A stretch of DNA of 19,418 bases. It comes from Pseudomonadota bacterium (GTDB lineage Bacteria > Pseudomonadota > Alphaproteobacteria > Sphingomonadales > Sphingomonadaceae). Location: NCBI GenBank assembly GCA_023391375.1, contig JAEWBB010000008.1, forward strand, positions 1 through 19,418. Direction: 5' to 3'. This document shows positions 1 through 7,393 of the stretch, piece after piece; position 1 is the first letter of the stretch, and every line of letters starts with the position of its first letter. Below the pieces are notes generated by a model, which did no database searches, had not been told where the DNA came from, and saw nothing but the letters and a program-made list of their open reading frames with translations. The position numbers and the translations under genes were made by a program.

Positions 1-33
1 CATAACCCGTCCCGGCGGCGTCCACCGGGCCCC

Positions 34-70
34 GGGCCGCTCCGTCATCCGACGGGGCGGCCCTTTCCTT
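34..70 (+). terminator. Rho-independent terminator of a rightward gene outside the window
   Basis: A 13-bp stem is visible: GGGCCGC (34-40) pairs with GCGGCCC (57-63), T41-G56 is a wobble, and CCGTC (42-46) pairs with GACGG (51-55). The loop is ATCC and the stem is followed on the + strand by TTTCCTT. This is the standard intrinsic terminator layout for a gene entering from the left. The stop codon of the leftward membrane protein lies in the T-tract, so the hairpin may also serve as a common 3' end. Bases 1-33 are GC-rich and I recognise nothing in them. Confidence 0.7.
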
Positions 71-887
71 ATGCTGCTTCCGGCTCGACTTCCTTCGCCC
101 GTTGCGGAAAGAGCAGGACGATGGCGAAGATCGCCGCGGCCAGCGCCAGCGAGGCGATCGGGCGACTGAGGTTGAGGCCGCCCTTAGCGATCGGCTTGTC
201 AAGGAAATCGCCAACCGTCGCGCCGAGCGGGCGAGTCAGGATGAACGCCGCCCAGAATAGTGCGACGCGGTTGATGCGAGTGGCGAAGTAAAGCACCGCC
301 ACCAGTGCGATCAGACCGCCGAACAGCGCCGCTCCGCCGAGATAGCCAAGCCCCCCCGTATCCGCTGCCCAGTCGCCGAGTGCCGTGCCGAGCGTCTGAG
401 AAAAGGTGATTGTCAGCCAGTAGAAGGCCTCGGTGCGCGGCGCGACGATATGGTCGGTCGACACCTTTCCTTCGACCGCCCGCCACGAGACGAGCGAGGC
501 GAGCACGAGGCCGAACAGCAGGAGCGACCCGCCGGTGTAGCCGATGCCCATCGAGCGGGTCGCGAAGTCGGCCAGCGTCGTTCCCGCCGTGGTCGAAGCG
601 ATGATGGTCGCCCAGTAGAGGAAGGGGTGGAAGCGCCGGGCGCGGATCTGAAGCAGCACGAGCACGATCAGGATCACCCCGAAAATGCCCGTGCCGACGA
701 GATAGCCGTTGAGGCCCTGCGCCCCGGCCTGCGGCGTGGTTTCGCCGAGCCAACTCATGCTCACCGCATCGCCCGCCGTCTCGCCGAGCGTGGTGGCGAA
801 GATCTTGGCAATCCAGAAGCCGAGCGTGATCGCGGGGACCTTGGAGAGCAGTTCCGATTGCGCCTCAGGCGCTTCCAACTCCGTCAT
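69..887 (-). CDS. COG4705-type multi-pass membrane protein with internal repeats
   Basis: This is a 272-residue, strongly hydrophobic inner-membrane protein with about eight predicted spans. It is built from four copies of a unit of roughly 50-60 residues. Each unit has an aromatic-rich helix leading into a small-residue plus Asp motif: TLGETAGD, TAGTTLAD, TLGTALGD and PLGATVGD, the first three followed by a Gly-Tyr turn. This matches the uncharacterised membrane-anchored family COG4705 as I remember it; its biochemical role is unknown. The ATG at 887 is supported by AGGAG eight bases upstream. It lies 14 nt downstream of the PepSY gene, so the two are probably one transcript. Repeats with a conserved buried Asp suggest transport or metal/ion binding, but that is inference only. 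Confidence 0.8.
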   Translation of the reverse strand: MTELEAPEAQSELLSKVPAITLGFWIAKIFATTLGETAGDAVSMSWLGETTPQAGAQGLNGYLVGTGIFGVILIVLVLLQIRARRFHPFLYWATIIASTTAGTTLADFATRSMGIGYTGGSLLLFGLVLASLVSWRAVEGKVSTDHIVAPRTEAFYWLTITFSQTLGTALGDWAADTGGLGYLGGAALFGGLIALVAVLYFATRINRVALFWAAFILTRPLGATVGDFLDKPIAKGGLNLSRPIASLALAAAIFAIVLLFPQRAKEVEPEAA

Positions 888-901
888 GCGTCAGCTCCTG
901 T

Positions 902-1186
902 TTAGTCGTGGTCGACCCGGCCTTCGGACTTATTCTCGACAACCCGCCCGGTCCTTCCGTCGATGCCGATTTCCTGGACGTTGGCCTTTTGCTGGATGTC
1001 GAACGAGTAGCGCCAGATGCCGCCCTCCTTCTCATACTCGGACGAGATGATCTTGCCCGGTGCGAGCTTGAGCGCGATCGCCCGCGCCTTGGCCATCGAC
1101 AATTGGGGAGCGGGCGGCTTTGCGGCGACGCCCGTGCCGGTGGCGAGCAGGGCTGCGGCGGCGGCGATGAGAACGGTCTTGGTCAT
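902..1186 (-). CDS. Small secreted PepSY-domain protein
   Basis: This 94-residue protein has a Sec signal peptide (Thr-Lys start, hydrophobic segment, cleavage probably after the Ala at about 22). The rest is one PepSY-like domain: a helix with LSMAKARAIALKLAPGKI, then strands containing GGIWRYSFDI and the closing GIDGRTGRVVE turn, which is typical of the family. PepSY domains are thought to act as periplasmic inhibitory or sensory modules. The ATG at 1186 has a strong AAAGGAG ribosome binding site seven bases upstream. It is first in a two-gene leftward unit with the COG4705-type membrane protein and is divergent from a membrane-anchored HTH gene, so co-regulation is plausible. No promoter stands out in the 86-nt divergent gap. 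Confidence 0.85.
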   Translation of the reverse strand: MTKTVLIAAAAALLATGTGVAAKPPAPQLSMAKARAIALKLAPGKIISSEYEKEGGIWRYSFDIQQKANVQEIGIDGRTGRVVENKSEGRVDHD

Positions 1187-1272
1187 GGCATTCTCCTTTG
1201 CCGGACCAAGCTAGGCAGCGGACGGACGGGCCGCCATAAGCAGCCGCGTAGACACAGGATTTGGAGGACAGC

Positions 1273-1776
1273 TTGGCCCGCGAGCGCGCAGAAAACCGGC
1301 AAATCCTGGCCGCGGCGGCGATCGTCCTCCTGCAGATCCTCGCTTGCATCTTCTTCATCCTCGACGCGATTTCCGACCAGAGCGAGGCCGGCGCCGGCGC
1401 GGCTTCGCTGCTCGAACTTGGCGTTGCGGTCGCCCTGCTCACCGGGATCCTGGTGAGCGCCGCTTACATCATGCGACTGCGGCGTGAAGTCCGGTTGCGC
1501 GCCACCGCCGTGGCGATCGCAAAGGGGGCGTTGTCGGACATCCTCGTCGACCGCTTCGCGCAATGGGGACTTTCGAACGCAGAGGCCGATGTCGCGCTGT
1601 TCGCCCTCAAGGGGTGCAGCATCGCCGAGATTGCCGAACTTCGGACCGCCGCACCGGGCACGGTCCGCGCGCAGCTAAGCCAGATCTATGCCAAGGCCGG
1701 CGTGTCGAGCCAGCCGATGCTCATGTCGTTGTTCCTCGACGAACTGATGACGATGGACGCGCCGGCGACGCGCTAG
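1273..1776 (+). CDS. Membrane-anchored LuxR-type HTH protein
   Basis: This 167-residue protein has two transmembrane segments (roughly residues 8-30 and 47-70, the second ending in RLRREVRLR). A C-terminal GerE/LuxR-type helix-turn-helix follows, with the cores LSNAEADVALFALKGCSIAEI and RAQLSQIYAKAGVSS. It is likely a DNA-binding regulator tethered to the inner membrane, with no obvious large sensor domain. I chose the TTG at 1273 because GGAGG (1263-1267) sits five bases upstream; a TTG at 1261 is also in frame but lacks a Shine-Dalgarno sequence. It diverges from the PepSY/COG4705 pair, which makes that pair its first candidate target. Its TAG overlaps the stop codon of the convergent gene within the palindrome CTAG (1773-1776). 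Confidence 0.78.
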   Translation: MARERAENRQILAAAAIVLLQILACIFFILDAISDQSEAGAGAASLLELGVAVALLTGILVSAAYIMRLRREVRLRATAVAIAKGALSDILVDRFAQWGLSNAEADVALFALKGCSIAEIAELRTAAPGTVRAQLSQIYAKAGVSSQPMLMSLFLDELMTMDAPATR

Positions 1777-2495
1777 AAATCGAATCCGAGCGCGGCATAG
1801 GCGTGGACGCTCGTGGTGCCGGTGCCGTCTTCAAACTCGGGGCCGGCGGACATCAGGAGCGACACAGGTCCGCCCAAGGCGACGACTGCGCCCACTCCCG
1901 CGGTAGTGACGCCATGGCCGCCGTCGGCGTCCGCGCCTTCATGGGCAAGTTCGACGCCAACGGTAGCCTTATCGGAAAGCGCGCGAGTGACGGCTAAGCC
2001 TTGCTGCCAACTGTCCCTTGCGTCCAAACCGTTCCGCAGGGTGATACCCCCGCCGCCGAATACCGACCAGTCGCCCTTGTCCATCTCCGCCCATAGCGGA
2101 AGCAACACCGCCGCCTTGCCCTCGCCGCTGGTCGGCAGGATCAGGCGCGGGAATGCGGCGATCGAAACGCCGCTCTTTTCGTCGTTCACGAATCTGAATT
2201 TGGCCGCGACTTCGACATCGCCCTTCCGGGCACGGAGACCGTTGCCGCCGCCCGCCGTCAGGTCGAGCGGGAGGGTCGCGGTCAGCTGCAGCCCCGGCAG
2301 CGCGCCATAGTTGAGGTCGAACCCGGTTGCCCCGCCGAACGCGCCATGGTCGAAACTTCCGTCGACGAAGGTGTAGACTTCCCATTTGGCGAGGTCGGTC
2401 GGTGCGGGGTCGTCGGTAATATAAGGTGGTCCCGCCATGGCCGACGAAGAGACCAACCCAAGGGCCAGAAGGATCGCGCGCGCTGTCATCAGCAT
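1773..2495 (-). CDS. Outer-membrane protein, MetA-of-phenol-degradation-like family
   Basis: This 240-residue protein has a cleavable signal peptide (start to about SSSAMA) followed by GPPYITDDPAPTDLAKWEVY, the diagnostic opening of a family of outer-membrane proteins related to the MetA/phenol-degradation barrel group. The remainder alternates short amphipathic strands with Gly/Asp turns and ends with an aromatic C-terminus (AALGFDF), as expected for BAM-dependent insertion. It is probably a small beta-barrel channel; the substrate is unknown and the family name does not imply phenol use. Starts at 2495 (ATG CTG ATG) and 2489 are both possible. It begins 25 nt after the zapE stop and may be the tail of that operon. 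Confidence 0.7.
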   Translation of the reverse strand: MLMTARAILLALGLVSSSAMAGPPYITDDPAPTDLAKWEVYTFVDGSFDHGAFGGATGFDLNYGALPGLQLTATLPLDLTAGGGNGLRARKGDVEVAAKFRFVNDEKSGVSIAAFPRLILPTSGEGKAAVLLPLWAEMDKGDWSVFGGGGITLRNGLDARDSWQQGLAVTRALSDKATVGVELAHEGADADGGHGVTTAGVGAVVALGGPVSLLMSAGPEFEDGTGTTSVHAYAALGFDF

Positions 2496-2520
2496 TGCGT
2501 GCGACCGCGCTGGGCCAGCG

Positions 2521-3627
2521 TCAAGCCGCCAGTCCGTGCCCTTCGCCGAGGTAGTCGGCGCTCTGCATCTCCTCCAGGCGGCTGACGGTGCGCTGGAATT
2601 CGAAATTGCCGTCGCCTGCGGGATAGAGGCCTTCGGGTTCGGCGTCGGCGCTTGCGAGCAGTTTGACCCGGTGTTCGTACAGCGCGTCGACCAGCGTCAC
2701 GAAGCGCGCCGCCTCGTTGCGCATTTCGCGGGTCATCTTGGGAATTCCGACGACGATGATCGTGTGGAATTCGCGGGCAATGGCGAGATAGTCGGCGGCA
2801 CCGCGCGCCTCGCCGCACAGCCGCTTGAAACTGAACACCGCGACGCCCTTCAAGGCCTTGGGCACGTGCATCGACCGCCCCGCGCCGACACCGAGTTCGC
2901 AGCTCGGGACGTGGGCGCGGTCCTCGGGCGGGTAATCGGTCAGGCGGAAAAAGGCCTCGCTCAGCTTCGCCGTCGCTTCGGGCCCGTTGGGCACGTACCA
3001 GGTGTCCATCCCGCCCAGCCGGTCGAGCCGGTAATCGACCGGGCCGTTCAGCGGGAGCACCTTCATCCGCGCCTCGATCAGCCGGATGAAGGGCAGGAAC
3101 AGTTCGCGGTTGAGCCCGTCCTTGTAGAGGTCGGCGGGCGGCCTGTTGGACGTCGTGACGATGCCCACGCCCTGCTCGATCAGGCGGGTGAACAGGCGCC
3201 CCATGATCATCGCATCGGCCGGGTTGGTGACCATCATCTCGTCGAAACACAGCAGCCGCGTTTCGTCGGCGATGTCGTCGGCGACCCTGAGCACCGGATC
3301 GCCCTCGCTGCCGCGCGCCTCCTTCAGCCGGTCGTGGATTTCCAGCATGAACGGCGCGAAGTGGGTGCGGCGTTTTGGCGCCGCATCGATATTGGCGTAG
3401 GCCAGGTCCATCAGCATCGACTTGCCGCGCCCGACCCCGCCCCAAAGATACAGCCCGGCCTGCGCCGGCGTTTCACGGCCGAACAGTCGGGACAGGAAAC
3501 CGGTCTTGGTGTTGCCGAGCGTGGCGGCGAAGGCATCGAGGGCGACGGCCGCCCGCTCCTGGTCCGGATCGGCCTTCAGTTCGCCGGCCGCGACCAGCGC
3601 GGCATAGGCATCAACGACGGACGGCAC
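2521..3627 (-). CDS. zapE: Cell division protein ZapE / AFG1-family ATPase
   Basis: This 368-residue AFG1-like P-loop ATPase has its Walker A motif GGVGRGKS at residues 63-70 and Walker B LLCFDEM at 125-131. The sensor-like segment TTSNRPPADLYKDGLNRELF and the family signature GxDYR (GPVDYRL) follow. In E. coli ZapE interacts with FtsZ during division under stress; the mitochondrial homologue AFG1/LACE1 acts in respiratory-chain protein turnover. Its position directly after sdhB fits a link with respiratory complexes. The start is the GTG at 3627, giving a 17-nt overlap with the end of the upstream thioesterase gene. The length is typical for the family. Confidence 0.93.
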   Translation of the reverse strand: MPSVVDAYAALVAAGELKADPDQERAAVALDAFAATLGNTKTGFLSRLFGRETPAQAGLYLWGGVGRGKSMLMDLAYANIDAAPKRRTHFAPFMLEIHDRLKEARGSEGDPVLRVADDIADETRLLCFDEMMVTNPADAMIMGRLFTRLIEQGVGIVTTSNRPPADLYKDGLNRELFLPFIRLIEARMKVLPLNGPVDYRLDRLGGMDTWYVPNGPEATAKLSEAFFRLTDYPPEDRAHVPSCELGVGAGRSMHVPKALKGVAVFSFKRLCGEARGAADYLAIAREFHTIIVVGIPKMTREMRNEAARFVTLVDALYEHRVKLLASADAEPEGLYPAGDGNFEFQRTVSRLEEMQSADYLGEGHGLAA

Positions 3628-4096
3628 CCGCGTCCCCGTCTACCCGGTCGCCGCGCGGCTTGATCAGCTTCAGCGTGCCGGTGAAGTCGTAGCAAGGCGC
3701 GCCGTCCTGCTCGAGCCAGCCCGACAGGAAGGCGATCCCGCCTGGCGTCTGCCGCACCAGCCGGACGTGAGCGGTCAGCGGCGTGCCGACGACGCCCCGC
3801 GCGAGGAAGCGGGTGTGCATTTCGAGGGTGACATAATGGCCCTCGGCCATCCCGGCGCAGCGCCCGCCGGCGAACAGCGCCATGTCAGTGAAGCTCATCA
3901 CCGCGCCGCCGTGGATCGACCCGCCCATGTTCTGGTGCGCCTCGGTCGGGAACATCCGCACCTCGGCGGTATCCTCGCCGGTCGGGCGGAAGATCAGTCG
4001 CCCCGTTGCCCCGGCAAAACTGCCGCGGGGAAAGTCGCCCCAGCTGTACCAGCCGGGATGATCGGCATCTTCGACCGCCCCGTTGGGCAGGTTCAA
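3611..4096 (-). CDS. PaaI/YdiI-type hotdog-fold acyl-CoA thioesterase
   Basis: The protein is 161 residues from a TTG start. The hotdog core is visible: HQNMGGSIHGGAVMSFTDMA contains the HGG turn before the long hotdog helix, with Asp and Thr in the helix as in PaaI-type thioesterases. It is preceded by strands RLIFRP and AEVRMFP and followed by THVTLEMH-like and ARGVVGTPL-like strands. The likely activity is hydrolysis of a small acyl-CoA. The TTG (4094-4096) overlaps the sdhB TGA as TTGA, and no ATG or GTG gives a full-length domain, so a coupled TTG start is the best choice. The open frame continues upstream inside sdhB, but that part is low-complexity Arg-rich shadow sequence. The gene sits between sdhB and zapE and overlaps zapE by 17 nt. 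Confidence 0.85.
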   Translation of the reverse strand: MNLPNGAVEDADHPGWYSWGDFPRGSFAGATGRLIFRPTGEDTAEVRMFPTEAHQNMGGSIHGGAVMSFTDMALFAGGRCAGMAEGHYVTLEMHTRFLARGVVGTPLTAHVRLVRQTPGGIAFLSGWLEQDGAPCYDFTGTLKLIKPRGDRVDGDAGAVRR

Positions 4097-4872
4097 GCGG
4101 CGCGCTCCGCGACCATCTTCTTGGTCTCGGCGATCGCCTTGGCGGGCGACAGGCCCTTCGGGCAGACGTTGGCGCAGTTCATGATGGTGTGGCAGCGATA
4201 CAGGCGGAACGGATCCTCGAGCTGGTCGAGCCGTTCGCCGGTCGCCTCGTCGCGGCTGTCGGCCAGCCAGCGGTAGGCGGCGAGCAGGATCGCCGGGCCC
4301 AGGAACTTGTCGCTGTTCCACCAGTAGCTCGGGCAGCTGGTCGAGCAGCAGGCGCACAGGATGCACTCATAGAGGCCGTCCAGCTTGGCGCGGTCTTCCG
4401 GCGACTGGAAACGCTCCTTGCCCGACGGCTCGGGGGTCGACGACTTCAGCCACGGCTGTACGCTGGCGTACTGCGCGTAGAAGTGGGTCATGTCGGGGAC
4501 CAGGTCCTTGACCACTTCCATGTGCGGCAGCGGGGTGATCTGGACCTCGCCCTTGCAATCCTCGATCGCGGTGGTGCAGGCGAGGCCGTTTTTGCCGTTC
4601 ATGTTCATCGCACACGACCCGCAGATGCCCTCGCGGCATGAGCGGCGGAAGGTCAGCGTCGGGTCGACCTCGTTCTTGATCTTGATGATCGCGTCGAGGA
4701 CCATCGGGCCGGTCTTGTCGAGGTCGATGGTGTAGGTGTCGTAGCGCGGGTTGGCGCCGGTATCCGGATCGTAGCGATAGACCTTGAACGACTTGAGCCG
4801 CTTGCCCTCCTGCGCCTTGTAGTTCCGACCCTTCTGGATCTTGCTGTTCTTGGGCAGGGTGAATTCGGCCAT
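4093..4872 (-). CDS. sdhB: Succinate dehydrogenase iron-sulfur subunit
   Basis: This 259-residue SdhB belongs to complex II, which passes electrons from the FAD of SdhA to ubiquinone at the inner face of the membrane. The [2Fe-2S] ligands are Cys79, Cys84, Cys87 and Cys99 (SCREGICGSC). The [4Fe-4S] and [3Fe-4S] ligands lie in CILCACCSTSCP (170-181) and CHTIMNCANVCPKG (227-239). The start is taken at the ATG at 4872 (MAEFTLPKNS); the open frame runs 18 codons further to 4926 but those residues do not look like SdhB. The downstream thioesterase starts on its stop codon. SdhA, SdhC and SdhD are not upstream; a divergent glycosyltransferase begins 89 nt away. That gap shows no clear promoter motif to me. 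Confidence 0.97.
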   Translation of the reverse strand: MAEFTLPKNSKIQKGRNYKAQEGKRLKSFKVYRYDPDTGANPRYDTYTIDLDKTGPMVLDAIIKIKNEVDPTLTFRRSCREGICGSCAMNMNGKNGLACTTAIEDCKGEVQITPLPHMEVVKDLVPDMTHFYAQYASVQPWLKSSTPEPSGKERFQSPEDRAKLDGLYECILCACCSTSCPSYWWNSDKFLGPAILLAAYRWLADSRDEATGERLDQLEDPFRLYRCHTIMNCANVCPKGLSPAKAIAETKKMVAERAA

Positions 4873-4961
4873 CGGTCTTTGAACTCGCTTCGGGTGGCTG
4901 TGGTTGCCGATGCGCTTAGCGGCCATGGCCAGCGTTGTGAAGCGCGGCTATCGCTAGCGTC

Positions 4962-6047
4962 ATGCCGGGGCCGATCCTGATTTACGTCCACGACCTGCGC
5001 GCCAGCGGCGTGGTCGCCAATGCGCTGGCGATCGCGCGGCGGGTGGCGGCGGAACGCGAGGTGGTGCTGGTCGCGGGGCATGGAGTGGGGCTGCACGTCG
5101 ACGCCGATATCGCACCCGCGCGGCTGGAAGTGATCGAGGACGACGGAACGAGCAAGCTCTCGCCGGTCGGCCCGCTTCGCCAGCTCATCCGCGCGATGAA
5201 GCCGGCGCTGGTCCTGTCAGCCGGCAACCTCGGCCACGGCACCGTCTGGCTGGCGGCGCGGGGGAGCGGCGTGCGCACCGCCTACCGCATTTCCAACGCC
5301 GTCGACCGGCCGGGCGGCGGGCTTCGTACCCGCATCCGGCGGGCATGGCACGGCCGGCTGGCCAGTGATGCGGACCTGTTGCTGCTGGTCGGGCAAAGCC
5401 TCAAGGACCGCCCGCCCTACGCCGCGGCGATGGCGGCGGGCCGTGCGGTCGTCATTCCGAACGGGATCGACCTCGACAAGGCCAGGCGCCTCGCCCAGAC
5501 CCCTGCCCCGCATCCGTGGCTGGCGGACAAGGTGTTGCCGGTCGTGATGGCGGTCGGACGCATCCACCCGCAGAAGAACCTGCCGATGCTGCTCGACGCC
5601 GCCGCACTGGCGATGGCGGCCCGGCCGTTTCGTCTGGTGCTGGTCGGCAAGGGGCCGGACGACGCCGTCGCGGCGCTCAAGGCGCAGGCCCGCGATCTCG
5701 GCATCGCCGACAACGTCTTGTTCGCGGGCGAGCAGGCCAACGTTTTCGCCTGGCTGAGCCATGCCGACCAGTTCGCGCTTGTCAGCCGGTGGGAAGGTTC
5801 GTCGAACGCGCTGCTCGAGGCGATGGCGGTGGGCACGCCGCTCTTGGCCAGCCGCCAGGCGGGTGACGCCGCGGTCGTGCTCGACGGCGGCCGATACGGT
5901 TTACTGGTCGATGGCAACAGCGAGGCGGCGATCGCCCATGGCATCCTCAGGCAACTCGACAAGCCGGTGAAACCGGGCAAGCGCGCCGAGGCCTACCGCC
6001 TTGCCGACACTCTCGACGCCTATGCGCTGGCGCTAACCGCCTTCTGA
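4962..6047 (+). CDS. GT4-family glycosyltransferase
   Basis: This 361-residue retaining glycosyltransferase has a GT-B fold. The N-terminal domain opens with a strand and loop (ILIYVHDLRASGVVANAL) like the acceptor domain of GT4 enzymes. The C-terminal domain carries VGRIHPQKN, the phosphate-binding LVGKGP segment, and the EX7E motif in EGSSNALLEAMAVGTP. It probably transfers a sugar from a nucleotide-sugar to a lipid or polysaccharide acceptor at the cytoplasmic face of the membrane; the sugar and acceptor cannot be told from sequence. It stands alone between two leftward operons and is divergent from sdhB. Its last 15 nt overlap the 3' end of the convergent lipoprotein gene, so neither has room for its own terminator. 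Confidence 0.9.
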   Translation: MPGPILIYVHDLRASGVVANALAIARRVAAEREVVLVAGHGVGLHVDADIAPARLEVIEDDGTSKLSPVGPLRQLIRAMKPALVLSAGNLGHGTVWLAARGSGVRTAYRISNAVDRPGGGLRTRIRRAWHGRLASDADLLLLVGQSLKDRPPYAAAMAAGRAVVIPNGIDLDKARRLAQTPAPHPWLADKVLPVVMAVGRIHPQKNLPMLLDAAALAMAARPFRLVLVGKGPDDAVAALKAQARDLGIADNVLFAGEQANVFAWLSHADQFALVSRWEGSSNALLEAMAVGTPLLASRQAGDAAVVLDGGRYGLLVDGNSEAAIAHGILRQLDKPVKPGKRAEAYRLADTLDAYALALTAF

Positions 6048-6935
6048 CAGGAACGCCGCGACCGCCTCGCCCATCGCCTTGTGCTGGGCCGCGGGATCGG
6101 CGCCCAAATCCCCGTTACGGCGACCGGCGGGCAAGAGCGCCGCGTCTGTCGCGCCGAGGTGGCGCATGTCGGGCAGCATCACCCGCTGGCCGCGCCCGTT
6201 GGATACCAATTGCCAGTCGGCGGTCCGCCGCGCCTCCGCCCGCGCCGGTTCATTGGGATTGCGGCCGCTGACGAGCAGGACGGGACCCGCCGCCGGCGCG
6301 TTCGATACGCCGAGGAAGTCGCCGTCGAGGTCGACCGCCCGCGCACCGGGCAGCCCAGCCAACGCTGCCACGGCCGCCGCGCCGCCGATCGAATGACCGA
6401 CGAGGTGAATGCGCGTCGCGCGCCCGAACGCGGCCAACGACGGTGCGGCCTTGGCCACCCGCAACAATGCGTCCCGTGCTTCCGCCACCCGCCCCTCACT
6501 GGCCTGCGGCGAGGTGGCCGGATCGAGTCCGGCGACCAGCATCCCGCGACTCGCAAGCCCCGAGAGCAGCCAGCGATAATCGCGCGACCCGAGGCCCGCG
6601 CCCGGCGCGAACAGCACCAGCGGATAGGTCCCGGTTTGCGGTTCAGCGTCATGTCCCGCCGGTCCCCTGGCGGCGGCAAGGTCGGCGGCCGCGGCGGCAC
6701 CGAATCGTCGGGAAAGCGGAGCGCTCGGCGGCGAATGCGCCGCTCGACCGGGTCCACTGGCCGGGTAGAAGAGAAGGACCGGCTCGCCGCCCAGCTCGAC
6801 CTGCCGCCAGCCGACCGCATCGGGCCCGGGCAGGGCCACCGCATCGAGCGCGGTCACGGACGCGGGGTCAGGCGCGACGCTGCGCTCGCGACAGCCCGCG
6901 ACAACCAGCATCAGGGCGAAAAGGGCGCGCTTCAG
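6033..6935 (-). CDS. Lipoprotein alpha/beta-hydrolase
   Basis: The product is about 300 residues with a lipoprotein signal: KRALFALMLVVAGC, lipobox V-A-G-C with Cys at position 15. The hydrolase domain shows the nucleophile elbow GHSIGG (residues 180-185, Ser182), a likely acid in DLDGDF and a likely catalytic His in MRH (His259). It resembles platelet-activating-factor-acetylhydrolase-like and dienelactone-hydrolase-like enzymes anchored in the envelope; the substrate is unknown. The start is uncertain. CTG at 6935 (overlapping the peroxiredoxin TGA as CTGA) gives an ideal signal peptide, while GTG at 6998 adds 21 Arg-rich residues that would spoil it. An ATG at the ninth codon would leave too short a signal. 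It is third in the glnE-bcp operon. Confidence 0.78.
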   Translation of the reverse strand: MKRALFALMLVVAGCRERSVAPDPASVTALDAVALPGPDAVGWRQVELGGEPVLLFYPASGPGRAAHSPPSAPLSRRFGAAAAADLAAARGPAGHDAEPQTGTYPLVLFAPGAGLGSRDYRWLLSGLASRGMLVAGLDPATSPQASEGRVAEARDALLRVAKAAPSLAAFGRATRIHLVGHSIGGAAAVAALAGLPGARAVDLDGDFLGVSNAPAAGPVLLVSGRNPNEPARAEARRTADWQLVSNGRGQRVMLPDMRHLGATDAALLPAGRRNGDLGADPAAQHKAMGEAVAAFLSEGG

Positions 6936-7393
6936 CCGAGCGCCTTCACTGCGTCGAGCACCGCTTCGGCGTGGCCGGCGACCTTGACCTTGCGCCACAC
7001 CTTTTTGACCGTGCCATCCTCGCCGATCAGGAAAGTGGCGCGCTCCAGCCCCATATATTCGCGGCCGTAGAGTTTCTTTTCGACCCAGGTGCCAAACGCG
7101 TCGCTGATCGCGCCGTCGGCATCGCTGACCAGCGGCACCTTGAGGTCGTACTTGGCGGCGAACTTGTCGTGCTTGGCGGCCGTATCGCGCGACACGCCGA
7201 CCACCTTCGCGCCAGCCTTGGCGAAGGCATCGATGTGCGCCGAAAAGTCCTGCGCCTCACGGGTGCAACCGGGCGTATCGTCCTTGGGATAGAAATAGAG
7301 GACGAGCGGCCCGCCCGGGCTCGCGAGGTCGATCGTGTCGCCCCCCGTCGTCGTCACCGCGATTCCCGGGGCCTTGTCGCCTTCACCGATCAT
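6932..7393 (-). CDS. bcp: Thioredoxin-dependent thiol peroxidase of the BCP/PrxQ family, 1-Cys type
   Basis: This 153-residue peroxiredoxin reduces H2O2 and organic hydroperoxides. The active-site motif is DDTPGCTREAQDF with Thr40 and peroxidatic Cys43; the conserved Arg (GVSRDT) follows. Most BCP/PrxQ proteins carry a resolving Cys five residues after the peroxidatic one. Here that position is Gln48 and the protein has no other Cys, so it must work as a 1-Cys enzyme resolved by an external thiol. The ATG at 7393 overlaps the glnE stop as ATGA; an in-frame start at 7417 adds eight residues within glnE and is less likely. Its own stop is overlapped by the lipoprotein start. Coupling to glnE implies shared transcription. 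Confidence 0.95.
   Translation of the reverse strand: MIGEGDKAPGIAVTTTGGDTIDLASPGGPLVLYFYPKDDTPGCTREAQDFSAHIDAFAKAGAKVVGVSRDTAAKHDKFAAKYDLKVPLVSDADGAISDAFGTWVEKKLYGREYMGLERATFLIGEDGTVKKVWRKVKVAGHAEAVLDAVKALG

Noticed and set aside
3094..3118. GGAAC-N16-CGTC resembling an EcfG promoter on the + strand
   Set aside because: It lies deep inside zapE on the opposite strand, has a mismatch in the -10 and no gene downstream; one such near-hit is expected by chance.
2437..3663. Long rightward open frame of about 400 codons opposite zapE
   Set aside because: It is rich in Arg, Gln and His with no domain pattern and is the antisense shadow of a well-recognised ATPase gene; high GC makes such frames common here.
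4873..4926. 18-codon N-terminal extension of sdhB
   Set aside because: SdhB proteins of this type begin at MAEFTLP; the extra residues look like untranslated leader.
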